A DNA stretch of 51,994 bases from Paulinella micropora (taxonomy: Eukaryota > Cercozoa > Imbricatea > Euglyphida): the NCBI GenBank assembly GCA_009731375.1, contig BJOX01000053.1, forward strand, positions 912,070-964,063, given 5' to 3'. The notes beneath the pieces were generated by a model. It made no database searches, was not told the origin of the DNA, and saw only the letters and a list, made by a program, of their open reading frames with translations. Both the position numbers and the translations under genes were made by a program. Position 1 is the first letter of the stretch, and the number at the start of each line of letters is the position of its first letter. Of the stretch, positions 41,665-51,864 are shown in pieces.

Positions 41665-43096
41665 ATGGAAGGAAAGGATTCTAAAAATACTGAGGAGTTG
41701 ATGACCCTCAACAACCTCAGATATGAATTGCCAGCAAATTTAGCACTCACTGAACAGGGAAGTATCTTTAAGAAGAACTTCGCCGACCAGCAGACTTACA
41801 GCAGTGCGTCAGGAACTGAAATGATTTTTACGCTGCAGGCAAGCACTGATTTTGTTTATGGAAAAATTGTTATTTGTCGTTTGACATTATGGCAGAACAT
41901 CTAGTAGCCACTGATGGAAAGGATAATGTTGCTTGTGCTATTGGTTTCCAGAACACACCGGTAACTGCTATTTTTGAAAGATTTTTGTTGGAAAGCAAGG
42001 ATGATAGCGAACTTGAACGAATTGAAGATTTGAACAAATAAATGGTGCGAAATATTCTTCCATGGCATTATCCTTTTGATTATCGTCGGCAGGCGCAAAT
42101 GGCTGGACAGAGAGAAGATGTTGAAGTTAATAAGAATGTTACCGACCCTTCAGTTGCTAATTTTGCGCTCAATGTCCCCACTGCTGGTAGTGTTGCGACT
42201 GGTAATTATTTGAGGGTTTGTATTCCTCTTCATTGCTTTTTGGGAGTGTTTAATGAGGAAACTCTCATTCCTCCCTCTCTGATTAGTGGTATGAGGGTTC
42301 GCTTGACATTTGCACCGCCGCAGGAAGCATTCACTATTATTGGATCCACTGATGCTAAAGTTCTTGCTGGTTTTAATGGTTCTGCTTTGACTTACACCAT
42401 AACAAATCCTGTTGTTATGTTGGAAACCTTTTCTCTTGCTCCTGCTGTGCAGAGAAATATTTTGGAACAGATGGGAAGTAAAGATGGTCTTCCATACACT
42501 TATGAAACATATTACAATCAAAAAGCAAATCCCGGAACAAGTTCTGTTGATTTTAATATTCAAGTGAATAAGGCCGTTGCTCGTGCTCAATGCTTGTATA
42601 TCGTAACTCAGAATGTGCTCTCTGATAATGATAGTATTGATAACCTTGGAACGGCTCAAATGCCTTATAGAGAATATCAATGTCGTATTGGCGATTGGTA
42701 TGCTCCACAGCAGAAGATGGAAATCGGGGGAAGCACCGATACACTTGCCTCCGCTCAGCGAGGGTGCGCGGAATTGTATATTAACAATCTCCAAGCGACT
42801 ATGGGTATTCGTGATGCTTACATGTCTTCATCTGTTTCTCTTGAAAACTTCCGCGACTGGTATCTGCTGGACTTGCCACTACTGCTACAAACGGAGGATT
42901 TGCTACTATTATCCAAACACTCAATCAGTCGCCCCATATTGGAGCATCTGGTCTTGCAGTTAATAATTTGCGAACTGCCGAAGTCACTCTTCGGTATGCT
43001 TCTGATTATGGTGCTACAAATAAGGCCATCACTGCTTGGTTGAAATATGTCAAAGTTGCATCAATCTATCTTAGCAGATGTGTCGTAAAACAATAA
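41665..43096 (+). pseudogene. PLV major capsid protein (double jelly-roll), disrupted
   Basis: Would form the icosahedral shell as trimers. First part 41665-41904 (MEGKDSKNTEELMTLNNLRY), then a frameshift near 41895-41905, an in-frame TAA at 42039-42041, a long intact stretch 42042-42860 and a second frameshift near 42865-42875; the last frame ends at TAA 43094-43096 after AWLKYVKVASIYLSR. Beta-strand-rich sequence, length near 477 residues, and the place between ATPase and penton genes fit the PLV capsid family. Three lesions show the copy is dead. Confidence 0.78.
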
Positions 43097-43138
43097 AAAA
43101 AAAATAAAAATTAAAATATATTATTTTATAATATAGCA

Positions 43139-43935
43139 ATGTCATTTACGATCTCTAATTTGGAAGACGAAAAACGAACGAAAAAAAATTTCCTCCTTCG
43201 TGTCTCCTCAAGTGATCAAACAGAATCAAAATCCGCTTCTACTCGCAATGGCCGTTTCGTTGTTGATCTACTAGCAACTGGTCGGAATATTGATACAATT
43301 AGTGCTTATGTCGTAAAAAGTATCTCTATCTCAAATGTTTTTCCAAACATACCGAGTTATGCTAAAACTCTTACATTGATTAAAACAACTGGATCCGCTA
43401 CAAAAACGGCAATCGTAACAGAAAATCAATACACCATTGATATATTTATTACCGCCCTTCAATCTGCAATTAATTCAGCAATTACCCCTAACTCTGTAGC
43501 TATAACTTTGAACTCCGTTAATAAATTGAATTTTGCATTCACTGGTGATACGTATGCTTTTGATTATGATAATAGCACTATTAAAGACAAAATAGGACTA
43601 ACTGCCGATATCTCGGCCGCGGCGAGTAGCACAATGCAATCTACCGTGAATTTAATCGGTGAAACGGCCGTTGATGTTCATAGTCGTGCTTTAAATCAAT
43701 CTGGTTTAGTTGAAGCAAATGGTAATTTCTCTGTCGTTGGTAAATGCAATTTAGATAAGCCCTATGAGTCCAGTGCTACTTTGAGAGTTCTAATGATGTT
43801 GCCGATTATGTGCCATTTAATACTACGAAAAGTTTAAGGTCTATTGATATCGTTACTAGAAATGCACAAGGTGAAGTTTTGGAGGTTCCTTTGAAGTTTG
43901 AGGTTTCAATTCTCTTAAAGGTGTATCATGCTTAA
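43139..43935 (+). pseudogene. PLV penton / minor capsid protein, frameshifted
   Basis: Begins MSFTISNLEDEKRTKK; beta-rich. The frame changes near 43785 and the second frame continues SLRSIDIVTRNAQGEVLEVP and ends at TAA 43933-43935. The pattern SIDIVTRNAQG near the end is common in jelly-roll pentons of virophages and PLVs. Expected length about 264 residues. Directly downstream of the major capsid gene. ATG preceded by TATTTTATAATATAGCA. Confidence 0.65.
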
Positions 43936-43959
43936 CAAAAAAAGAAAATATAAAATATA

Positions 43960-44160
43960 ATGACATTTATAAAAAATTTAAATGTGTTATTCATATTAAT
44001 AAAAAATATTAACTTACGGCGACGACAACAACATAAACAACAAATCCCCTGCGGTGTTAATATTGATCAGTTTTACCTATATTTGAAGAAAAATCACGCA
44101 CCTATAACAGAAAAATTAATCGAAAACAAGGATTTTGAATATATAAAAAAATGTCAATAG
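43960..44160 (+). CDS. Small PLV protein, unknown function
   Basis: 66 residues, MTFIKNLNVLFILIKNINLR..., with a hydrophobic N-terminal stretch that could span a membrane, then a basic segment. Last gene of the plus-strand block; ATG directly after AAAATATAAAATATA. Weak case. Confidence 0.4.
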   Translation: MTFIKNLNVLFILIKNINLRRRQQHKQQIPCGVNIDQFYLYLKKNHAPITEKLIENKDFEYIKKCQ

Positions 44161-44212
44161 AAATAGAAAACAAAGTTGATAAATAAGCATAAATAAAGTA
44201 ATTTTTTTTGGT

Positions 44213-45438
44213 TTAAATTTGATCTTCAATCCAGTTTAATGAAGCATAAATATTAGCATTTCCACCACTTGTATTTTGTGCGGATACTGTAAATGTCTTA
44301 CTTGGTCCGATCTTGATGTTATAATGAGACAAATCAATATATATAGATGAACCACCAGACAACACATATGTGAATATCACACTTCTGCCCGTTCTTGTAG
44401 TTCCTGCCGTATCTACTTCAACCAATGATGTTGCTGTATCGTAATTGGAATAAGAAGGCGATCCCCCTAATGTGGCATTTAGAGTAATTCTCGCGATACA
44501 TGTTTTAGTGTCTGAATTGCTAATACATAAATTCTCAAAGTAGATTATGTTATAGTTTGTTTTACTATTGAATGTGGCGCGGTTTCTGATGGTAAATATG
44601 GCATTCTCAGTTGATCCTATACTCTTGACTGAATCATACGAGTTAGTTATAGCAATAGTCCGATCAATATTTCCTTCAATTGCTAGAAACATGCTCGCCC
44701 TTTTCATAACAACGGATGCGAGACTTGACGAATATGCCTTCGCATAAATCGCGAATGCCGCCTGATCCAATGATGGAGTGGTAGCAGTTGAAGCATATTG
44801 AATTGAATGAATTGTTTCCATTCGTCCAGTTCGCGGATTTTCAATTTTGAATGTAATTTGACCGCTACCCAGATATTGACTATTTCAAACACATTTAATT
44901 TAGTAAAATAAATTGTAGGAACTACTTCCAGTATTATTACATTTATCAACATTCCAAGCATATTGTTTTACTACATTTTCTACACTTCCCGCCGTTCTTA
45001 CAACAGATATTCCTAAGTTTGATTGCCTAAACCCCAAATTGCCTGCTGGTGTGCCTATGCCAATATCGCAATTGAAAGTGTCTGCTGCAATAGATGACGG
45101 AAACAATGCGGAAATCTAGCAACTAAGCCCATACCACTTCTATATTTGGCTCGTTCAATAGTCGTAATCTGTGCGGTTGAATTACCTAAGGCCGATGTAG
45201 TCAAAACTGCCATTGAATTAGCAGACGATACCACCCCTCCATTAGTTTCGGTTTTGTCAAAAAATCGCGTATTAATATCATATGTAAATACATTTTGTAA
45301 TACTGGCGACAAAGTGGCCGTTCGATATTCTCTGAAGGCCGTTGTTGGTAAAGCATGTTTTATGCTATCTATTAAAGAAGAAGATGACGATGTAGTTGAT
45401 GACGATGGTGCATTCGTGCTCTGACCAAAAAGGTTCAT
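44213..45438 (-). pseudogene. PLV fibre-like or receptor-binding structural protein, disrupted
   Basis: Starts ATG at 45438 (MNLFGQSTNAPSSSTTSSS). Ser/Thr-rich linker, then FREYRTATLSPVLQNVFTYD and IERAKYRSGMGLVARF, a pattern seen in structural and fibre proteins of many aquatic viruses (inference). Frameshifts near 45115, 44895 and 44825; the last frame (44821-44213) is beta-rich with long Ser/Thr/Gly/Asn stretches. Intact length would be about 408 residues. It shares a 24-bp divergent promoter region with the plus-strand gene at 45463. Confidence 0.5.
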
Positions 45439-45462
45439 TTTATATTTTATATAATATAAAAT
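45439..45462. promoter_or_regulatory. 24-bp bidirectional promoter region
   Basis: The only sequence between two divergent start codons is 24 bp of pure A/T (TTTATATTTTATATAATATA...), nearly symmetric. AT-rich ATATAAT-type boxes also touch the ATGs at 40576, 41190, 43960 and 47743. Confidence 0.5.
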
Positions 45463-45738
45463 ATGTCGGTAATAATACGAGAACTCCCAAGTGATATAGT
45501 TGGACACATAAGAACATTTGTTTACTCAGAAATGTCCCAGCAGAATTACAAAAAAGAATTTTGTAATATATGCGGTTTGTCTCGCACATTCCAATCACAT
45601 CCCCCTATTAAAGCAGTTGATATTGATAATGTAGATGGTGTTCAGTTTTTCACAATCTGTTCTATTGATTGCTACAGACAAGAGTCCAATATTAGGGCAA
45701 GATACCGCGAACCGCCTTTAATTTTTGTTAAATATTAA
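45463..45738 (+). CDS. Small PLV zinc-finger protein
   Basis: 91 residues, intact. N-terminus IRELPSDIVGHIRTFVY resembles the first helices of an F-box-like motif; then CNICG...FFTICSIDCYRQ, a Cys-X2-Cys...Cys-X3-Cys zinc-binding pattern. Could be a host-interaction adaptor, but this is inference. Its stop overlaps the end of the converging recombinase gene. Confidence 0.6.
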   Translation: MSVIIRELPSDIVGHIRTFVYSEMSQQNYKKEFCNICGLSRTFQSHPPIKAVDIDNVDGVQFFTICSIDCYRQESNIRARYREPPLIFVKY

Positions 45739-46971
45739 TCCTTTTGTTTAAGTAATCTCGCACTCCGTCGCACTGGTTTTGTTTCTGCCGATTGTTCTTC
45801 TTGTCCCTCTTGTGGTTTTGCTTCTTTTTTCTCTTCAATAAACTTATTAACAATAACGGCGCCAATCTGGCTTAATTGTCGTAGTTTATTTGTAATATTT
45901 AGATTATCGTTGTAAATCTGCTCAAGCAATTTATACTTATCCTCTCTGCTCGCTTTTTTTGCCTAATGGTTTGTGTTTGCTTTCTTCTTCTCCGTTTTCG
46001 CTTTCAGTTTCATTAACATTATTTAAATTCAGACATAAATCTATCTTTCTTCTTAACTCCTCTAATTCTGTTTTAATTCCTCTGCTTTTATTTCTTCAGG
46101 GTCGGCCACATTAACCCAACTATAACTAAAACTAGTGAGCATATCACCATGACCAAGAACATTAGAAACCCACGTGTTAAAATTCTCTAATTTCAGATTG
46201 GCAAAATTATTATACGACAAACTAGCATATAGTTTCCGCAACATGCTACTTTTCTGTGTGTATTCCGATAGCCAAGGAAAGATTTTAATAATTCTTTTGT
46301 TAAGTTCATTATTCTTTTGTTTATCAAGCGCACCCTAAAAAGGGCAACAGGCCTCTCAGTCAAATTCTTTTTTGCCCTTCTCTCTTTTTTGCTAAATTAT
46401 TCACTCGCAACCAAGAAGGTTTGTCTGGTATCAATTCGTATGTGTTTTTATCAAATATTTCAACAGGCCTTGCTCCAATTGCTTTCATCAAAGCAAGTAG
46501 TTTAAGATAAGGGTCATTACTTAATATCATATCATTCATTTTAGCCCTTACATCACGAACATCAATTTGTATTTTTTGTTCATGTTTGGCTTTGACATCT
46601 TTCTTATACCCCTCAACAATATCAATTCGTTCATCTTCATTCAGATTAAAATATTTATCAAGTTTGCTCATTTCATATACTTTTTCACTTTGATGAGGCT
46701 CTATGGCTTTTTTTCTCACCTCAGAAAGTCTTTGTCTCCTACTATTCAAATTAGGATACACAATAGCATATTTTGGATATATGACTTTTAGTGCCTCAAG
46801 TACTTCTTCATCACTTGTTGGTGTGCTAAATAGCAATATGATAGCATTATGAAACGCGACACTTGGTTTCAACTCACTATCATAGAAGTTGGACACGACT
46901 TCATAAATTTTATTTTCAGTAGTAGCAACTCTTAACTGCCTAACAAATTTCTTGTCATCTTCGCTCCACAT
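45735..46971 (-). pseudogene. Tyrosine recombinase of telomere-resolvase (protelomerase) type, disrupted
   Basis: Starts ATG 46971 (MWSEDDKKFVRQLRV). Core features in order: LMKAIGARPVEIF (first catalytic Arg; about 46515-46470), a Lys-rich hairpin region (about 46390-46370), LRKLYASLSY (second Arg, about 46240), LGHGD (His, about 46155) and a Tyr in SFSYSWVNV (about 46130). The RKLYA/LGH/Tyr spacing is closer to telomere resolvases than to phage integrases. Frameshifts in an A-run near 46370 and a T-run near 46340, a stop near 46062 and shifts near 46060 and 45960; a charged tail runs to 45735. Intact length about 410 residues. Would integrate the virus or resolve hairpin ends. Confidence 0.65.
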
Positions 46972-46993
46972 CCTCAGTATATATTAGACAAGT

Positions 46994-47743
46994 TTATTTA
47001 GTTAATATTAAATTATGTTCGTCAATTCTTTTTTTCGCTGTTTCAAATATGTCTTTATCTTTCTTAATACCTATAAATCGCCTTTTATTATTCATACAGG
47101 CTATGCCAGTTGTCCCGCTTCCCATCGTAAAGTCTAGCACTAAGTCGTCTTCGTTTGAATATGATTTAATTAGCCACTCACATAGTTCTACTGGTTTCTG
47201 TGTTTGATGAAGCGATTTGGGTGGATTGTTGAATTTTAAGATTGAATGAGGAAAGCGGTCGCCTTTATTGTGTATCGGTTCTCCTATATATTTATATCCT
47301 TTTTTGTAAATATATCCCACACTATCTCTTCCATTTGTCTTATATGGTTTTCCTTCTGTCTTCTGCGGGTTGTATGTTAATTTTTCTCCCTTCGGTCTGC
47401 TCGGCTCAGCAAATACATATATCATTTCGTGTTTTCTTAGTGGCCTTTTATTAGAATTTAAGAAACAGACTTTTTTTACTTTTTTCCCATATGAGGTCAT
47501 ACCGAAACCACTTCTCATTAGATTGAATGAGTTTGTAGCCGAATTTAGTAGTAGTAAAGAAAATATATATACAATTTCTGTTACATACTTTTTTTAATTC
47601 TTTCCACATTTGATTTAAGTCTATAGCAATATCCCACTCGCAACGAGTTTGCCCATATGGTAAATCAACTAAAACTAAATTAACTTTTTCTTCTATCTTT
47701 GGTTCTGTTCCAGACAATCCGCATTAAAAAGTTTTGTATCCAT
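46994..47743 (-). pseudogene. DNA methyltransferase (N6-adenine/N4-cytosine), frameshifted
   Basis: Starts ATG 47743 (MDTKLFNADCLE). Motif IV is DLPYGQT (about 47665-47645); motif I, DFTMGSGTTG, comes near the C-terminus (about 47135-47105), so this is a class with the catalytic motif before the AdoMet-binding motif. HQTQKPVELCEWLI precedes motif I as usual. Frameshifts lie near 47715 and near 47455. Would methylate viral or host DNA. The start is preceded by TATTATATA. Confidence 0.82.
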
Positions 47744-47779
47744 TATATAATATGAAAGATAAAACCCCGATACTCTTCT

Positions 47780-48046
47780 TAAATGTGCTGAACAAGCTAG
47801 TATTAATATTATTTCATGCATACTTAAAGTAGTCGGTGAGTATATATAACGACTACAAGTGAGTGGCAAGTAGTACAGTGACTTGTGTAAAACTGTCTCA
47901 CCCAAGTTAAAGTCTAAGCTACCGCACCGGTTTTTTGCTTCAAAATCATTCAAGGCTAAATATGCTGAACAAACTAGTATTAATATTATTTCGTGCATAC
48001 TTCAAGTAGTCAGTGCCTATGTATAACAAATACAAGTGAGTGGCAA
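47780..48046. repeat. Pair of ~90-bp direct repeats
   Basis: 47780-47870 and 47957-48046 are about 85% alike, period 177 bp (TGCTGAACAA, CTAGTATTAATATTATTTC, TACAAGTGAGTGGCAA). They lie just outside the methyltransferase start and may mark the right end of the PLV or its control region. Confidence 0.75.
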
Positions 48047-48740
48047 CTTTTAGCATAAATAAGCCACAAAACTATCAGTTTGTAAGTAACGGTCGTAACG
48101 GCTAGACTATCAAATTCAAATTTTTTAAAATATTTTCAAAATTATGAAAAAAAAACATAATCCTGATAAAAAATATAATGTTCAAGTAGTAGTCAAATGA
48201 AACCAAAAGAAACATAATACAGTAAAACCGTTAAGAATATGTTGTAACGGCTTGGAGTTCAAATTTTTTTTACTTTTCTTTCTTTTAATGATGAAAGGGG
48301 GCTAAGATCTTTTGCTTTTATGAAGAACAATTATTTTTGAAGTATGTCAACTTTTCTTGTGGTATTTTCTTGTGCTTTATCCTGTCGTAAGTTTCTGCCG
48401 GTCCTATAAAAGTTACGTCATCTACTTCGAGTCATATTAATATAATACTATTTGAAAGTTTGTGAAACATGAGAAAACACAAACTCAAAACATCTATACC
48501 CTTACCCTCACACTCTCCGAGAAGTGATGTCGGAGTTGGCTACCCGGCCTTCTATCCACAGCGAGTATGCACCAATTATTAATAGAATATATCCGAGTCA
48601 GTACAAGGCAGCGCCGGGCATGTGGTATAGGTAACATTGATGAATCTGCATCCAGAAAATTGTGGTGGTGATCTTTCACTAGTTCTGAAAATATGTCATA
48701 TTTTTAGTAACAAAACATGATTGTGTCATTTCTCAGCATT
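48047..48740. other. AT-rich region without an identifiable gene
   Basis: No open frame with a domain on either strand. It may include the right edge of the viral insertion. Confidence 0.4.
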
Positions 48741-48759
48741 ACATAATTGATATTTCATC

Positions 48760-48918
48760 TTCCAAAGGGGGCCCCGGTAAATGAAGCCGTACGTTGGCAG
48801 GTCCAAGCGATATTGGAAAAAGGGTACTTTTTACCGGCTATCCGGGGGGCTACGTTGGCAGGTCCAAGCGATATTGGAAAAATGGTACTTTTTACCGGCT
48901 ATCTGGGGGGTGATGCAT
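48760..48918 (-). repeat. Decayed Ty3-family LTR fragment with 61-bp tandem duplication
   Basis: 48816-48850 and 48877-48918 match the reverse complement of the first about 40 bp of the Ty3 LTR (GGTACTTTTTACCGGCTATC). A 61-bp unit is repeated in tandem (48791-48851 and 48852-48912). The rest is diverged, so it belongs to a related, older element. Confidence 0.6.
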
Positions 48919-49392
48919 ATACCACCTTTCCTTCTCACACTTCATCTTCCCACTCAATCCTACGAGAAGCAAGTTTCTATTGAAAGAGTGATTGCATAAA
49001 AAAATAAAGACCCTGATTATTGTCCTAGTAGTACTAGCGTTGCTCGTCGGGTGACAGTTGTATGACTCATTCACAATGAAAAAATTTCTTGACCTATAGC
49101 CGAACTGGACAGCTCATTGAATGATTGCTTACTTAAACATAATACTTGTCAGCATATAAACATTTGTCCGAGAGGACAGCAACCGATTTGAAATCTTTTC
49201 GTCAAGTTAAAAAAGCTTGTGTTTCGAGAAGTTATGTACAACGTGAATAATGTTTAAATAATCGACATATTGATATTCTCTTCTTCCCGTCAGGTTTTTT
49301 CGTCCCCCAAGATATACGCAAACAAATGTTGTTACAGATGTCCATCTTTCGTTCGTACGGGAACCCATCCGGCGTTGAAACGAAAGAGAATA

Positions 49393-49699
49393 CTACCAAA
49401 GAAACGGAGGCAACAAAAAGATGAAGAGGCCAAATCCTGATAAAAGCCAATATCCTGCTGCCTTTGCGCCATTTATGAGCTTATTATGAAATTGTATTTG
49501 TTCTGGAGTGCGAACCCAGCGCTTGGGTTTCGGCACAAGATCCAAGTCAAGATGTTTGTCGTAGGGAGTTTCGTCTTCATACGGAGTTTGATCTCTGAGA
49601 TCCTGGGTTTCAGTTGCCGCTGAAAGTTAAACAAAGAATTACAATATTGAGAAGAGCAACACAAAAACGTGTGTGCAAAATATGAGAGACACCTGTCAT
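49393..49699 (-). CDS. Small two-exon gene, single-span membrane protein
   Basis: Exon 1 is 49699-49693 (ATGACAG), intron 49692-49620 (73 bp, GTGTCT...TTTCAG), exon 2 49619-49393 ending TAG. The product is 77 residues: an acidic, Pro-rich front (TPYEDETPYDKHLDLDL), a basic PKPKRWVRTPEQ segment and a hydrophobic span near the C-terminus (YWLLSGFGLFIFLLPPF). It could be a tail-anchored or small organelle-membrane protein. No family recognised. Support is the clean acceptor with pyrimidine tract and the exact frame join; another upstream exon is possible. Confidence 0.5.
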
Positions 49700-49950
49700 T
49701 GCTTGTTGTGGAAGAATGCGAAGCGTCAAATCGAATTCTTGTAATCAGCCTAAAGCGACATCTAAGTACAAAAAAAATTATGGGTAGCTACGTACAACAA
49801 ACTATATGGCATCGTGGCGAATGAGGGATGGAGGCTGAGGAACGACCTCCTGGCACTCGGTTATCTAAACTATTATAGGCACTGGCAGAGCCCTGTGGAA
49901 CCTACAAAGAGAAGAAAAACCATAGTGTAATAACGTATTCGAAACATAAA

Positions 49951-50000
49951 TTAGTAGTAGTAGCAGTAGTAGTAGTAGCAGTAGTAGTAGTAGTAGTAGT

Positions 50001-50071
<71 letters not shown>

Positions 50072-50096
50072 TAGTAGTAGTAGTAGCAGTAGTAGC

Positions 50097-50151
<55 letters not shown>

Positions 50152-50152
50152 C
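49951..50152. repeat. (AGT/AGC)n microsatellite
   Basis: About 200 bp of AGT triplets with a block of about 9 AGC. It runs straight into telomere-like repeats. Confidence 0.95.
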
Positions 50153-50203
50153 TTAGGTTTAGGGTTTGGGGTTAGGGTCAGGGTTGGGGCTAGGGTTAGG
50201 GTT
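50153..50203. repeat. Interstitial telomere-like repeat
   Basis: Degenerate TTAGGG/TTTAGGG units: TTAGGTTTAGGGTTTGGGGT... ending TAGGGTTAGGGTTA, then (ATA)n. Confidence 0.75.
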
Positions 50204-50228
50204 AATAATAATAATAATAATAATAATA

Positions 50229-50496
50229 GTGCTTCTCTGTCAATGGCTGATGCATTTCTGCACATGCGCCTCCATCGTCTCACCCGTGAGGGGAGTACGA
50301 AGAATTGACGATAAGCTCTAATGACACCCCCGCAAGGGCAGTTCCAACACTTCCAGACGGGCCGGTATGTTCAATGAAAATACTGGTCCAGAAATAGACC
50401 GGTATGTTCAATGAAAATACTGGTGGCACCGACGGGAATCGAACTGGCGACAGGGCCCAGATGGTAGAACTTGACCACTGGGCTATCACGGTGTCC
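50229..50496 (-). mobile_element. tRNA-derived SINE, copy 9
   Basis: Full-length minus-strand copy with two direct internal modules separated by a short variant spacer (CCAGAAATAGA), and the tRNA-like head at 50425-50496. (AAT)n on both sides. Confidence 0.85.
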
Positions 50497-50554
<58 letters not shown>

Positions 50555-50581
50555 CAACAATAATAATAATAATAATAATAA

Positions 50582-51003
50582 CTAGGGGCTGCGCCAACAC
50601 CTGAAGGATGGTTTGCGGTGCGCTTCGCGCACCCTCCCCCCCCCTCGGGCTGGGGTTCCCAGGGGGAGGGCCCCCCGGACCCCCCTTCCCCGTCGACAGG
50701 GTACGTTCAATTGCCGGAGGTACCAGCAGAACGCAAGTGTAAGCTCTGGTGGCACAAAAACTTAAAATATCTGTTTTTTTGCCACCCGGCACCAAATTTT
50801 TTGGATCTCCGGAGAGACTGAGCTCGTCGGGTACACCAAACATCAGCCTCACCCTCCCTCTGGTGTGCACGAACGGTGCCTGGCGCAAAAACATGAATTT
50901 TCTGGTTTGTACGCCACCCGGCACCACAACTTTTATATTTTCGAAGAGAGGTCATCAAAAAGTGTCAGATAAACCAAATATCAGCCGCTAAATCCCTCTG
51001 GTG
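50582..51003. repeat. Degenerate GC-rich repeat region
   Basis: GCCACCCGGCACCA occurs at about 50780 and 50912, and CCTCTGGTGTGC(A/G)C with ACGG(T/C)GCCTGG at about 50857 and 50996, giving a loose repeat of about 130 bp. No convincing gene. Confidence 0.55.
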
Positions 51004-51009
51004 TGCGCA

Positions 51010-51665
51010 AACGGCGCCTGGTGGATATTCACCTGCATCAACATCGAGTCTGGGGATATTCACCCTGCCAATATGAGCTCCCAAATCCTCCTGGTTCACA
51101 CAAACCATGATTTATTCCGATGGGAAAGCAGAAAATAGGCTAAAAAAACAAGGAATTTTGGCATTCAGGACACTCCCCTAACGCAAATATTTGCGTGAAT
51201 TCCAAAAAAATTATATCAGCATCAAGATCGAGTCTGGGGCTAGCCACCATGCCAATATGAGCTCCCAAATCCTCCTGGTTCACACAAACCATGATTTATT
51301 CCGACGACGGGGCAGAAAATAGGCTAAAAAAAACCAAGGAATTTTCGCATTCAGGACACTCCCCAAACGCAAATATTTGCATGAATTCCAAAGAAACTAT
51401 ATCAGCATCAACATGGAGTCTGGGGCTAGCAACCCTGTCAATATGAGCTCCCAACTCCCCCTGGTTCACACAAACCATGATTTATTCCGACAGGGGTGCG
51501 AAAAAAAACAAGGAATTTGGCATTCAGGACACTCCCCTAACGCAAATATTTGCGTGAATTCCAAAAAAAATCTATCAGCATCAAGATCGAGTCTGGGGCT
51601 AGTCATCCTGAAAATACGAGCTCCCAACTCCTCCTGGTTCCCACAAACCATGATTTATTACGACA
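51010..51665. repeat. Tandem repeat of ~173-186 bp, about 3.5-4 copies
   Basis: The marker CAATATGAGCTCCCAA recurs at about 51069, 51253, 51439 and, changed, 51612. Each unit contains GGTTCACACAAACCATGATT and the palindrome ACGCAAATATTTGCGT or a one-base variant. Open frames across it repeat the same peptide and are not genes. Confidence 0.85.
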
Positions 51666-51770
51666 GGTGTGCGGAAATGGGGTGGGGGGGTACACAATTT
51701 TCATTTTGCCCCTCGCCCCAAACCCCCCACCCCCTACTCCAACACCTTTCAGTGATAATAATAATAATAA

Positions 51771-51864
51771 TAGACTTATCAGTCAATTGGCCTTTGATCC
51801 TGTCGGACATGTGCCTCCATTGGTAGCACGGGACCGTTCGGTGACGCGGCTCCGCTCCAAAGAC

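Larger units (their letters stand above)
36048..48046. mobile_element. Degraded endogenous Polinton-like virus (PLV)
   Basis: At least 12 kb of AT-rich sequence with tightly packed intronless genes: packaging ATPase, double-jelly-roll major capsid, penton/minor capsid, fibre-like protein, tyrosine recombinase, methyltransferase and small unknown proteins. This gene set is typical of PLVs. Composition and gene density differ sharply from the ECM29 region. Most large genes carry frameshifts. True ends are not defined; I use the palindrome and the direct repeats as working limits. Confidence 0.85.

Noticed and set aside
50618-50821. Pro-rich open frames near the right end
   Set aside because: They lie in degenerate GC-rich repeats and change frame between repeat units.
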